Shown here: in pieces, positions 1 to 7,326 of the stretch
Layout: the number at the start of each line of letters is the position of its first letter
How positions within the stretch are numbered: the first letter of the stretch is position 1
Source of the DNA: Pseudomonas sp. ANT_J12
GTDB taxonomy: Bacteria > Pseudomonadota > Gammaproteobacteria > Pseudomonadales > Pseudomonadaceae
Direction of reading: 5' to 3'
Assembly (NCBI RefSeq): GCF_008370045.1
Contig: NZ_VOBN01000008.1
Span: 1-64,000 of the forward strand
Length of the DNA stretch: 64,000 bases
The notes under the pieces: generated by a model
Seen by the model: only the letters and a program-made list of their open reading frames with translations
Databases searched by the model: none
What the model was told of the DNA's origin: nothing
Program-made: the position numbers and the translations under genes

Positions 1-62
1 AAACAGTGGCATTTTTATGCCAGCAAAATGGTAGGTGAGCTATTTATGTGCCACAGGTATAG

Positions 63-332
63 AAATATGGGGCACCGCGTCTGGGATCAGGTGGTGACTT
101 TGAGTGTGGGGTTCATGGAGCGTTTACGACTCTTTGCCATCCCGGAGTAGATCCGAGTGTTCCACAACAAATTGCATCCTGTGGCCGGTTAAGCGTAGTT
201 GAAAGCGGGGATTTGGGTGAGGCTCTATTGCGATTGTGCGAGGGAAGCTTAACACAACAACAAGTATGGCAGTGGCTCTGCACTCCTGGGCAAGCCGTCG
301 CAGAAGACCTGCCATTTCGTTTGTATAATTGA
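63..332 (+). pseudogene. possible 3' end of an unrecognised gene
   Basis: An open frame of about 89 codons runs from just after a stop at 60-62 to a TGA at 330-332 without a convincing start codon. Its end (GDLGEALLRLCEGSLTQQQ, then WQWLC) has the look of real helical protein rather than random sequence. A second open frame covers 1-150 in another register, so this could be the frameshifted C-terminal part of a gene that begins left of the window. I do not recognise the family and cannot exclude chance. Confidence 0.22.
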
Positions 333-567
333 TTAGTTTCTAAGAGAAATTTATGAGACCTATAGCCCTTCTATTTTTAGCAGGGTTGAAGGCTTTATAT
401 CTAGTGCTTAGGCAAGCTTGATGACGTTCAAAATTGTGATGAATCGCCCATGGTTTCGTGGGCATTTCCGACTGACTGCTTATGGCCGATTTCTGCCTGC
501 CGTAGGGGCCGCAGTCACACGAAGCAGATAGATCGACCCAGAACCTGAGTCGATCTGTCAATTCCGG

Positions 568-765
568 TTAGAAATGCCAGTCCTCAGCGTGAACGACACA
601 ACAGAATGCGCCCACCAGGGTTGCATTGTGATGAGCGAGGATACTTTCAGCCTTCAAGGCAGGAGTGTCGGTGCAGGTATGACCATCGGCGATCAGCACT
701 GTATCGAATCCAAGATCTCGTGCGGTGCGGCAGGTACTATCGACATGTCTATAGTGATGGTTCAA
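568..765 (-). pseudogene. C-terminal remnant of a cysteine hydrolase (isochorismatase fold)
   Basis: The minus-strand translation contains DSTCRTARDLGFDTVLIADG, then a TDTPAL segment and ILAHHNATL. This is the typical last third of isochorismatase-like cysteine hydrolases: the Cys-bearing turn, then the strand-helix with the VADGHTC pattern. Only about 65 residues remain of a family that is normally 180-220 residues, so the catalytic Asp and Lys of the N-terminal half are missing. No N-terminal part was found upstream at 766-900. I infer a decayed gene; substrate class cannot be stated. Confidence 0.55.
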
Positions 766-911
766 AGCATCGCATAATAGCTAAGGGGTCTCGTTGATCA
801 GGGTTTGTTATGTGAGATGCAGATATCCGGGTATACGCTCGACTGTTGCGAACAATCCTTTAACGTGGCATTTTTAATTCGCCAACGCTTGGCGCTCAAA
901 GGGAATGTGCC

Positions 912-2507
912 ATGAATAATCCTTATAATATTTATAAAGTTAAACCGTCTAAATTAGACCAGCTTAAAGAGAAGCTTGCCGGGGTTGGGTTGGTCGAACA
1001 AAAGACCCATCAAGCTGACAACTACTCCATGACCTTTTATTTTTCGGAGAAAATTAAGGGGAACGACATTTGGTGGTGGGAAACTTATCAGAATTTTTTT
1101 AACAATGAGGTTGCAAAGCCCCAAAATATTTTTCACTTCGGACTGCTATTGTGTATACAGTTGGATGATCCAAACCAGATATATGCAGTGAGCCTAGGAA
1201 AGGCTCATTTCTACCTTTCGCGATTCATACAATATGATTTCGGCATCGACCTAGCAGTGCGAATGGCCGACGAACATACGATTCTGCTGAAGAAAAGCCG
1301 ATATTTCACCGGAACCAAAAGGCAAGATGTTTCGTCGTATCAAAAATTTCAGCCGAACAGCTATGATCCAGGAGAGTCTGTAGATCATTTGAAGTTAAGA
1401 GCTTCTGATAAGGAGCTGTGGGGTGAAAAGAATATAATTTTTGCAGACTCGATCCAATTGGAGATGAATCGCGATCCGATCGATCTCGCTCAGATATTCG
1501 ATCAAATCAAAGAAGGCCTAATGGGTAATGAAGTAATTAGGTTGCCAAAGTTGGAGGCTGTCAATGACGAGCTTTCGGAGGAGTTGGATAAACTTCTCTT
1601 CATTTCGCTTAAAAATCGCCAAGGTAATATTGCGATAGAAGAATTTCATGTTTATGGTGTTGCGATCTGCTTTAATTTTCATAATTATGATTATCGTTTG
1701 TCCGCTAAGAAGCCAGGAAGTTCTGGTTACTACAGAAAAGACATTGGTAACTCGCTGACGGTTGAGCACATCAGTGATTTTTTAGAGGAACATGAGGATG
1801 TCGAATGTGTAAGCTCCCTCAGCGTGCAATTTAAAAGTGATGAACAAGGTCTGTTTACAAAAGATCTGAAGGAATTACTAGACCTCCCCGTAGCTTTTGA
1901 AGGGTATCAGTATTTTTTAAGAAATGGTGATTGGTATAAATTCAATGATACGTTCATGGATTACCTAAAACGTTCCTTGGATAAAATAGTTACTGTTGTG
2001 AAAGAGCCGCTTGAGGAGGCTGACTACATCGTATGGAAAGAAGAGAAGCAACGTAAAATCGAAGCTGGCGAACCTGTTGACGACAATATCACATACCGTG
2101 AATCTTATTTTAATAAGAAACAGCGTGATGAAAATGGCTATCTACTACTTGATCGTCAGTTGACGCTAATACGGTCACTTGAGGCTGGCAAAAAAAACTA
2201 CAAGGTTGAAGTTGCCGATTTATACAAAGATAGGGAGATTATATCTGTAAAAATTTCTGAGACTGGGCCTGATCTTATTTATAACATCGAGCAATCAAAG
2301 GACTCGGTTGAACTTATCAAGCGGGGAGAGATTGCTTTTGATCAGGAGTTTGATACGGCTGCTTTGTGGTTCGTGTTTGAAGAAGAGGTTCAAAGGATTA
2401 CCGAGTTCAACTCAATCCAGTTTCTTCTTGCAGTGGAATCTTGGCAAAAACTTGTAAGCGGGCTAGGGCTAACGCCGAAAATCTACTTTTCTCGGCACAA
2501 TAAGTGA
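912..2507 (+). CDS. DUF6119 / TIGR04141-type protein, function unknown
   Basis: The 531-residue product has the layout of the sporadically distributed TIGR04141 (DUF6119) family. Recognisable parts are an N-terminal strand-rich region, an AVSLGKAHFYLS segment followed by a D-x-A-V-R-M helix, a threonine/serine-rich stretch, and a C-terminal region ending in a SIQFLLAVESW-like helix. It is soluble, with no signal peptide or membrane segment. The gene is clearly lower in GC than its neighbours and uses many AT-ending codons, so recent transfer is likely. It lies beside gene debris and an insertion sequence. The family is often reported in mobile or defence-gene neighbourhoods, but its biochemical role is not established and no partner gene is visible here. 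Confidence 0.7.
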   Translation: MNNPYNIYKVKPSKLDQLKEKLAGVGLVEQKTHQADNYSMTFYFSEKIKGNDIWWWETYQNFFNNEVAKPQNIFHFGLLLCIQLDDPNQIYAVSLGKAHFYLSRFIQYDFGIDLAVRMADEHTILLKKSRYFTGTKRQDVSSYQKFQPNSYDPGESVDHLKLRASDKELWGEKNIIFADSIQLEMNRDPIDLAQIFDQIKEGLMGNEVIRLPKLEAVNDELSEELDKLLFISLKNRQGNIAIEEFHVYGVAICFNFHNYDYRLSAKKPGSSGYYRKDIGNSLTVEHISDFLEEHEDVECVSSLSVQFKSDEQGLFTKDLKELLDLPVAFEGYQYFLRNGDWYKFNDTFMDYLKRSLDKIVTVVKEPLEEADYIVWKEEKQRKIEAGEPVDDNITYRESYFNKKQRDENGYLLLDRQLTLIRSLEAGKKNYKVEVADLYKDREIISVKISETGPDLIYNIEQSKDSVELIKRGEIAFDQEFDTAALWFVFEEEVQRITEFNSIQFLLAVESWQKLVSGLGLTPKIYFSRHNK

Positions 2508-2517
2508 ATAGATGAAA

Positions 2518-2545
2518 GGCTGCGCATAGTCGTGCTTGCGCAGCC
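2518..2545 (+). terminator. hairpin downstream of the DUF6119 gene
   Basis: Perfect 8-bp arms (GGCTGCGC at 2518-2525 and GCGCAGCC at 2538-2545) enclose a 12-nt loop, starting 10 bp after the stop codon. There is no clear T-tract, so termination is an inference from position. Confidence 0.4.
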
Positions 2546-2643
2546 CGGGCGACACGCATTTGGATGTGCAGGCTTAAAACAGCATCGAGGCTAGCGCGTA
2601 CAGGGATGGAACCCCCCTACTTTCCGAACGTCTGCTTTTGGCC

Positions 2644-2661
2644 CAGAGTGTGTAAAAACGC
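2644..2661. repeat. left terminal inverted repeat of the IS1182 element
   Basis: The 18-bp end is an exact reverse complement of 4282-4299. It lies immediately inside the GGCC duplication at 2640-2643. Confidence 0.85.
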
Positions 2662-2799
2662 GCTGATGCACTGTCGGCGCGCAGCGCCGACGGTTGTTAG
2701 CTGAGTAATTGCTCGCAACAAGTCCTGCGGATCATCACTAGGGCCTGGGAGTCCCTAGCGCCGCTTCTACCTTGCTGGGTGGCCAAAATACAGACCTCT

Positions 2800-4230
2800 T
2801 CAGGCCGACAGCGCCTTCATTAAACCGCTGGTACCGAGAATTTTCATGACCCGTTTCAGGTTGTAGGCGAGCACATTCAGGCTCATCTCGGCGCTTACCC
2901 CGTTAAGCTTTCGGGTCAGGAAGTGTGTCGCGCCCATCCATTGCTTGAGCGTCCCGAAGGGATGCTCAACCGTCCGTTTTCGGATCCGCATCATTTCCGG
3001 CGCGTTGCTCAGCCTGTTCTGCATTTCCTCCAGTACTGCTTCATGCTCCCAGCGTCGAACCCGCCGTTCCGTGCTCGGTGTGCACTGCGGTTTCATTGCG
3101 CAGCCCCGGCATTTCGAACTCCAGTAACGGTGCAATGTCAGGCCTTTTTCAACGTTGGTATAGCGCCAGATCAGCGTCTCTCCAGCCGGACAAATGTATT
3201 CGTTCTTTGCCGCGTCATAGATGAAGGCATCGTTATTGAAACGCCCGTCCGCTTTGGCTCCAGAGGTCATCGGCTTGGGCACATAGGCGGTGATGTCTGC
3301 ATCGTGACAAGCCAGGATCTCTTCGCTTTTGAAGTAACCTCGGTCAGCCACTACCGACAGCGTTTCTGACGCCATCGCCTCGCGGGCCTGCTTGGCCATC
3401 GAGCTGAGTTGATCGCGGTCGGAACCGACGTTGGTAACCTCATGCGCAACGATCAAATGGTGCTGGGTATCGACCGCTGTCTGCACGTTGTAACCGACGA
3501 TTCCCGTGCCGCGAGTCATCATGGAGCGGGCGTCTGGATCGGTCAGTGAGACCTGTTTATCCGGCGATTCGTTGAGCTGAATTTCAATGACCTGTAACTC
3601 TTTCATCTGAGCTTTGAGCTTGTCGATTTTCTCTTGCAGACGAGTAGCCTTGGGCTGAGCGATTGAGGGTTCTTGCTGATCGGCTTCGTCGAGCGCAGTC
3701 AGATACCGATTGATACTCGATTCAATTTCTTCCATTCGCCGCTTCAGCTTGGCGCTGGTGAAATTGCGGTCGCGGTTGTTGACGGCCTTGAATTTACTGC
3801 CGTCGATGGCAACCAGATTTTCTCCAAATAATCCCAACTGCTGGCACAGCACCACGAACTGGCGGCAGACGCCTCGGATGGCCTTGCTGTTGTCTTTTCG
3901 GAAGTTGGCGATGGACTTGAAATCGGGCATCAAACGCCCGGTCAGCCACATCAGCTCGACGTTGCGTTGGGCTTCTCGTTCCAGGCGCCGGCTCGACTGA
4001 ATGCGGTTCAGATAGCCGTAGATGTAGATCTTCAGCAGGACAGCGGGATGGTAAGCCGGCCTGCCAGTATCTGCCGGTATGGCGCCTTCAAAACCCAGTT
4101 TGACCAGGTCAAGTTCGTCGACAAAAACGTCGACTACGCGCACCGGATTGGTATCCGTGACGTAATCGTCGAGGCTCTCTGGAAGGAAGGTGCTTTGGCC
4201 TCGATGTTCACCTTGGATAAAGCGCTTCAT
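2800..4230 (-). CDS. IS1182-family transposase
   Basis: The 476-residue protein carries the N-terminal IS1182/IS5-type domain (residues about 15-95, with the YHPAVLLKIYIYGYLNRIQS segment). A DDE-type core follows, containing the NLVAIDGSKFKAVNN strand (first Asp) and a VVADRGYFK strand (second Asp). The C-terminal region holds CPAGETL, C-x2-C and the R-x3-EHPFGTLKQWMG motif with the catalytic Glu region. The start at 4230 is preceded by AAGGATCG. Length and motif order are those of complete family members, so the enzyme is probably functional. It is the only gene of the element and acts in trans on the 18-bp ends. Confidence 0.92.
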   Translation of the reverse strand: MKRFIQGEHRGQSTFLPESLDDYVTDTNPVRVVDVFVDELDLVKLGFEGAIPADTGRPAYHPAVLLKIYIYGYLNRIQSSRRLEREAQRNVELMWLTGRLMPDFKSIANFRKDNSKAIRGVCRQFVVLCQQLGLFGENLVAIDGSKFKAVNNRDRNFTSAKLKRRMEEIESSINRYLTALDEADQQEPSIAQPKATRLQEKIDKLKAQMKELQVIEIQLNESPDKQVSLTDPDARSMMTRGTGIVGYNVQTAVDTQHHLIVAHEVTNVGSDRDQLSSMAKQAREAMASETLSVVADRGYFKSEEILACHDADITAYVPKPMTSGAKADGRFNNDAFIYDAAKNEYICPAGETLIWRYTNVEKGLTLHRYWSSKCRGCAMKPQCTPSTERRVRRWEHEAVLEEMQNRLSNAPEMMRIRKRTVEHPFGTLKQWMGATHFLTRKLNGVSAEMSLNVLAYNLKRVMKILGTSGLMKALSA

Positions 4231-4281
4231 GGGCGATCCTTGCGATGAAATCCTCAGAAATCATAGCAAGGGTTCGCGAAA

Positions 4282-4299
4282 GCGTTTTTACACACTCTG
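4282..4299. repeat. right terminal inverted repeat of the IS1182 element
   Basis: Exact reverse complement of 2644-2661. It is followed by the second GGCC copy at 4300-4303. Confidence 0.85.
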
Positions 4300-4548
4300 G
4301 GCCGAAAGCAGTCGTTGCCGAGCGACCGATTAGGATCGAACACGGATTACCGATCCTACGCTCCGGACCTGCCTACTCCAAGCTCCTGCCTGCTATCCAT
4401 AACCGTCCTACAAAAACCTCGGAAATTACGCCTATCCCCATGCGGCGACAAAACTTACTGTTACCCCGTCCCCCAAAAAGCGACCAGGTTTGGCGACCTG
4501 CAGATCGGATCAGTCCTTTACTTAAATCTGATTCGGAGTTTCACCTTA

Positions 4549-4820
4549 TGGAAAGATACATGCCCCTAACGGGAATCGACCTGGTCCCGGCTTCCCTCCT
4601 CATCGACACCCAAGCCCCCCTCGACGTCCTGCAAGCCATGGCCGATTACCGCATCCGCACGGTCACGCAGGTGTTGGAGAACATCGCTTACCGCGCCGAG
4701 ATCGGTTGTGACACGGTGGTGTTGGCGGACTTTTCCAAGTTGTTGGTCATTCCGTTGCGCGATGGCTGTGATTTGATGGATGTGATCGGTCGGCGTTTGC
4801 GGGCGCAGGTTAAGGAGTAA
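4549..4820 (+). CDS. small conserved Pseudomonas-type protein, paralogue of the gene at 61742-62065
   Basis: The product is about 90 residues with no signal peptide. It shares the framework T/DAPLDVLxxAxxYRIRxVTQxLEN, then a Cys-containing strand, SD/ADF-like turn, IPLRDGCDxxDVxGRRLR with the gene at 61742-62065, so the two are clear paralogues. The starts at 4549 and 4561 are both possible; the frame stays open further upstream but the composition there is not protein-like. The overall plan (N-terminal disordered segment, two helices) resembles the many small DUF6124/DUF3077-like Pseudomonas proteins, but I cannot assign a family with certainty. Function is unknown. Confidence 0.65.
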
Positions 4821-4826
4821 GTGAAG

Positions 4827-4858
4827 ACGGGTGCCGGGCAGGCACCCGTTTTGTTTTG
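4827..4858 (+). terminator. rho-independent terminator
   Basis: A perfect 9-bp stem (ACGGGTGCC at 4827-4835 paired with 4841-4849) with a 5-nt loop is followed by a T-rich run TTTTGTTTT. It starts 6 bp after the stop codon of the small gene at 4549-4820. Confidence 0.88.
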
Positions 4859-4923
4859 TCGGGGGGACGCGTGGAGGCATAGAATCCGTCGCTCGCCTCG
4901 CCCCGACTTCGCAAGGATTGTGA

Positions 4924-5345
4924 ATGCCTTCCCATAAACTCCTCAGCAGCGTGTGTCATAGCCTCGCTCACCACGCCGGCAGTTCGCTGTCCTGGGTTCA
5001 TCCCCATTTAAGTGAGGCGTTGCGGCCGTTGGGTGTCAGGGTGGCAGGGTGGCAGCGGTTGATTTGACGAAAGAAGACGTCTGCCCTCCCGCGCTGAGAA
5101 GTCATCCCTATTTGTCTAACGGGCTTAATGCGTTGAAAACGCGTTTCGAGGAGATGCTGGCGGCGGAAGGTTTTGCGCTTTCGGCGCTGCAAGAGGCGAC
5201 GGTGTTGTTTAACTTTGAAGACGGTAGCGACGACTATTGCTGTGAGTGCCATGCGCGGTTGGTCAGCGTGACTGGCCGGCAGTACGTGGCGGCGGTGAAT
5301 TATCTGGGCAAGTCCATCGTTCCGCAGTTTGGGGCTTTTCAATAA
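4924..5345 (+). pseudogene. small conserved protein gene split by an 8-bp tandem duplication
   Basis: Reading from ATG 4924 gives MPSHKLLSSVCHSLAHHAG and stops at 5065-5067. A second frame, open from 5049, continues with AAVDLTKEDVCPPALRSHPY and ends at 5345 with a Cys-rich DDYCCECHARLVSVTGRQY region. The break lies in two adjacent copies of AGGGTGGC (5038-5045 and 5046-5053). Removing one copy joins the frames into a single 137-residue protein (VRVA followed by AVDLTKE). The gene is therefore either inactivated or a contingency-type locus able to revert by slippage. The next gene starts within its stop codon (TAATG), so the two form an operon. Function is unknown. Confidence 0.75.
5038..5053 (+). 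repeat. two tandem copies of AGGGTGGC causing a frameshift
   Basis: The 8-bp unit is not a multiple of three. A single copy restores the reading frame of the surrounding gene, so this is the mutation that splits it. Confidence 0.85.
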
Positions 5346-5662
5346 TGGGGCCGAAGACTAAGCAGCTTATTGGCGTGCTTGAGCAACTTGCCGTGGTGCT
5401 TGAGAGCGATGGCGCTGTTCACTGGGGTCAGTGGATGCGCAAAGCGCGGGCGCACTTGTTGAACGGGGATGCCTATGGGGTTGAGTATCTGTTGTCGGCC
5501 TACGGCGGGATGAGTTCGCTCAATGATCTTGTGCTTGGTCAAAGCTTTGTCGCGGGTGTGTTTGCGTGGAAACCTGGGCATGTTGAGTTGAATGAAAGGT
5601 TCGATGCGCTCAGGGATGAAGCCGCCACGCTCGCTTATGCGATTAAACGGGCTCAGGATTGA
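5345..5662 (+). CDS. DUF6966-like small protein
   Basis: The 105-residue product has an N-terminal helix (LIGVLEQLAVVLESDGAVHW), then a W-x-R-K-A helix, and a central LLSAYGGMSSLNDLVL motif that I associate with DUF6966. It is soluble and uncharacterised. The ATG overlaps the TAA of the preceding split gene by one base (TAATG), which implies translational coupling. If the upstream gene is truncated by its frameshift, expression of this one may be reduced. Confidence 0.65.
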   Translation: MGPKTKQLIGVLEQLAVVLESDGAVHWGQWMRKARAHLLNGDAYGVEYLLSAYGGMSSLNDLVLGQSFVAGVFAWKPGHVELNERFDALRDEAATLAYAIKRAQD

Positions 5663-5725
5663 TCGGCGAACACTTATCCGGCGTCCGCTGTGCCTTTACC
5701 CTCCTCTTTTTTATTTGAGTAACCG

Positions 5726-6130
5726 ATGAACATGGATGAGTTTCATCAAGGCAGTTGTTTGTGCGGGGCCGTGACGTATGAGGTTTCGGGTCAGTTGAAA
5801 GCGGTGTCGCACTGTCATTGCGCCATTTGCCGGAAGGCCCATGGGGCGGCGTTTGCGACGTATGCCAGTGCGCCGAGGTCGGCGGTTTCCATTGCGAGCA
5901 GCGTGGAGGCGCTCAGGCGTTTTCAGTCGTCGGCGGGGGTTACGCGACAGTTTTGTTCGATCTGTGGGACTTCGTTGTTTTGGTCGGATTCGAATGGCGA
6001 GTTTGCGGATTGGATTTCGATTGCGGTGGGGACGCTGGATACGCCGTTTCATGCGCAGAAGCAGCGGCATACGTGTGTGTCCGAGAAGGCCTCGTGGTTT
6101 GAGATTGGGGATCAGTGGCCTCAGGATTGA
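5726..6130 (+). CDS. GFA family protein (glutathione-dependent formaldehyde-activating fold)
   Basis: A 134-residue protein of the GFA/CENP-V fold. It shows the full zinc-ligand set: C-L-C at 11-13, C-H-C-A-I-C at about 30-35 and a later C-S-I-C-G motif in RQFCSICGTSLFW. Most members of this family are not the S-hydroxymethylglutathione synthase itself and have unknown substrates. It appears to be a single-gene unit between two unrelated small genes. Start choice lies between Met1 and Met3; a ribosome site is not striking for either. Confidence 0.85.
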   Translation: MNMDEFHQGSCLCGAVTYEVSGQLKAVSHCHCAICRKAHGAAFATYASAPRSAVSIASSVEALRRFQSSAGVTRQFCSICGTSLFWSDSNGEFADWISIAVGTLDTPFHAQKQRHTCVSEKASWFEIGDQWPQD

Positions 6131-6199
6131 TAAATTTTAGTCACGGCTAATTCATTGAATGGATTAGTTTTTCTTTGCGCTTAAATGGATGGAAACGCA

Positions 6200-6523
6200 A
6201 TGCAACCACCTGTCTCTGACCCGATAAAGCGGGATTACTCGCCACTGACCGTAGGCTCCGCGCTCGTCGTAATCTTCGGTTTGTTGATTATGTTGTTGCG
6301 AATTGCACAGGAGAATTACCTGATGGCGATTGGCGCCGCCTGGGTAGCGAACGGTCTGACGTTTGTCCTGCATGTGCTGTATTGGCGGCGTTATGGCTTG
6401 TCCGATGGCTTGAAGGTTGCTGTCGTGTTTCAAGGCTTGATTACGCTCGCACCGCTGCTGGCAGGCAATTTTGGAGTGGCGTTGATTTTCTTGATGCTCG
6501 GTGGGGAACTGCGCTTTTGGTAG
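6200..6523 (+). CDS. small inner-membrane protein
   Basis: About 107 residues with four hydrophobic segments: VGSALVVIFGLLIMLL; LMAIGAAWVANGLTFVLHVLY; VAVVFQGLITLAPLLAG; and VALIFLMLGG. I place the start at 6200 because GGATGGAAA precedes it; 6185 is an alternative. No family is recognised. A REP-type element lies directly downstream at 6552. Confidence 0.6.
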   Translation: MQPPVSDPIKRDYSPLTVGSALVVIFGLLIMLLRIAQENYLMAIGAAWVANGLTFVLHVLYWRRYGLSDGLKVAVVFQGLITLAPLLAGNFGVALIFLMLGGELRFW

Positions 6524-6551
6524 TGCGGATGTCGTGGCGATTGCAGGTTTT

Positions 6552-6595
6552 GGGGCTGCTTCGCAGCCCAACGGGGGCAAGCCCCCTCGCCACAG
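6552..6595. repeat. REP-type element, GGGGGCAAGCCCCCTCGCCAC class
   Basis: A short hairpin (GGGCTGCTTCGCAGCCC) is followed by the GGGGGCAAGCCCCC palindrome and CTCGCCAC. The same motif recurs at 39297, 52031-52162 and 61694. Confidence 0.8.
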
Positions 6596-6755
6596 GGGAT
6601 CGGGTCGATGGCGGATTATCAACTTCGCCGATAGCCCATTCTGCCAACCATCATTGGCGTCGATGGTCACCATCACGTCAATGAAGTTCTCATAAAAAAT
6701 CCCCGGCGTAACATCCGCTCCATACCAACCAATAAACACCCCGGAGCACACCCTC

Positions 6756-7229
6756 ATGAAACGCCAAATCCTTCTCAGCATCGCTTTCTCGGTTTTTGCA
6801 GTTAACGCTTTTGCCGCTTCCCACACCATGATCGCCGAAGGCGGTTCGGATCGACTGATTGAAAGCCGTGTGGCTGAGGGTGGTTCGGATCGTCTGCAAC
6901 AGAATCGTGTTGCCGAAGGTGGTTCGGATCGTTTGATCGAGAACCGCGTTGCTGAAGGTGGCTCGGATCGTCTGCAACAGAATCGCGTAGCTGAAGGCGG
7001 CTCGGATCGTCTGCAACAGAATCGCGTTGCCGAAGGTGGCTCCGATCGTCTGCAACAGAATCGCGTTGCCGAAGGTGGCTCGGATCGTCTGCAACAGAAC
7101 CGCGTTGCCGAAGGTGGTTCGGATCGTCTGCAACAGAATCGTGTAGCTGAAGGTGGCTCCGATCGTCTGCAACAGAATCGCGTTGCTGAAGGTGGCTCGG
7201 ATCGTCTGATCCAAAACCGCGTCGCATAA
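6756..7229 (+). CDS. secreted protein of ten 13-residue tandem repeats
   Basis: The 157-residue precursor begins with a clear Sec signal peptide (MKRQ, a hydrophobic core, then ending NAFAA). Almost the whole mature chain is a perfect tandem array of ten units V/I-A-E-G-G-S-D-R-L-x-x-N/S-R, with QQ in seven units, IE in units 1 and 3 and IQ in unit 10. There is no cysteine, membrane anchor or catalytic motif. The very regular Gly-Gly-Ser-Asp turn and Gln/Asn positions would suit a solenoid or amyloid-like stack, but that is inference. Similar genes are seen in Pseudomonas under uninformative names; function is unknown. A bidirectional terminator follows at 7257. Confidence 0.8.
   Translation: MKRQILLSIAFSVFAVNAFAASHTMIAEGGSDRLIESRVAEGGSDRLQQNRVAEGGSDRLIENRVAEGGSDRLQQNRVAEGGSDRLQQNRVAEGGSDRLQQNRVAEGGSDRLQQNRVAEGGSDRLQQNRVAEGGSDRLQQNRVAEGGSDRLIQNRVA
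6831..7220 (+). repeat. 10 x 39-bp in-frame tandem repeat
   Basis: Ten 39-bp units encode the 13-residue repeats of the secreted protein. Units differ mainly by synonymous third-position changes (GTT/GTA/GTG, GGT/GGC, TCG/TCC), so selection on the protein rather than very recent DNA expansion is indicated. Confidence 0.9.
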
Positions 7230-7256
7230 ATGATTGGCTTTAAAGCGGTAACCAAC

Positions 7257-7288
7257 AAAAAGCCCGGCCTGATCAGCCGGGCTTTTTC
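7257..7288. terminator. bidirectional rho-independent terminator
   Basis: An 8-bp stem AGCCCGGC/GCCGGGCT with a 7-nt loop is flanked by AAAAA on the left and TTTTT on the right. It lies between the convergent repeat-protein gene and the GGDEF-EAL gene. Confidence 0.9.
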
Positions 7289-7326
7289 ATGCCTGAAATA
7301 ATTCAGTCCTATTCAGGCGCTGCGAT

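Larger units (their letters stand above)
2644..4299 (-). mobile_element. complete IS1182-family insertion sequence (1656 bp)
   Basis: The element is bounded by perfect 18-bp inverted repeats, CAGAGTGTGTAAAAACGC at 2644-2661 and its complement at 4282-4299. It contains one intact transposase gene. Both ends are flanked by GGCC (2640-2643 and 4300-4303), which I read as the target duplication. Joining the flanks restores a palindrome TGCTTTTGGCC/GAAAGCA, so the element sits in the centre of an inverted repeat. Intact ends, a full-length transposase and a clear target duplication suggest a recent and possibly still active insertion. Confidence 0.9.

Noticed and set aside
4245..4548. N-terminal extension of the small gene at 4549
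   Set aside because: The extension begins inside the insertion sequence end and its composition is not protein-like.
6164..7258. 364-codon minus-strand frame with perfect repeats
   Set aside because: It is the mirror of the 39-bp tandem array. The plus strand has the signal peptide and terminator; the minus frame has neither.
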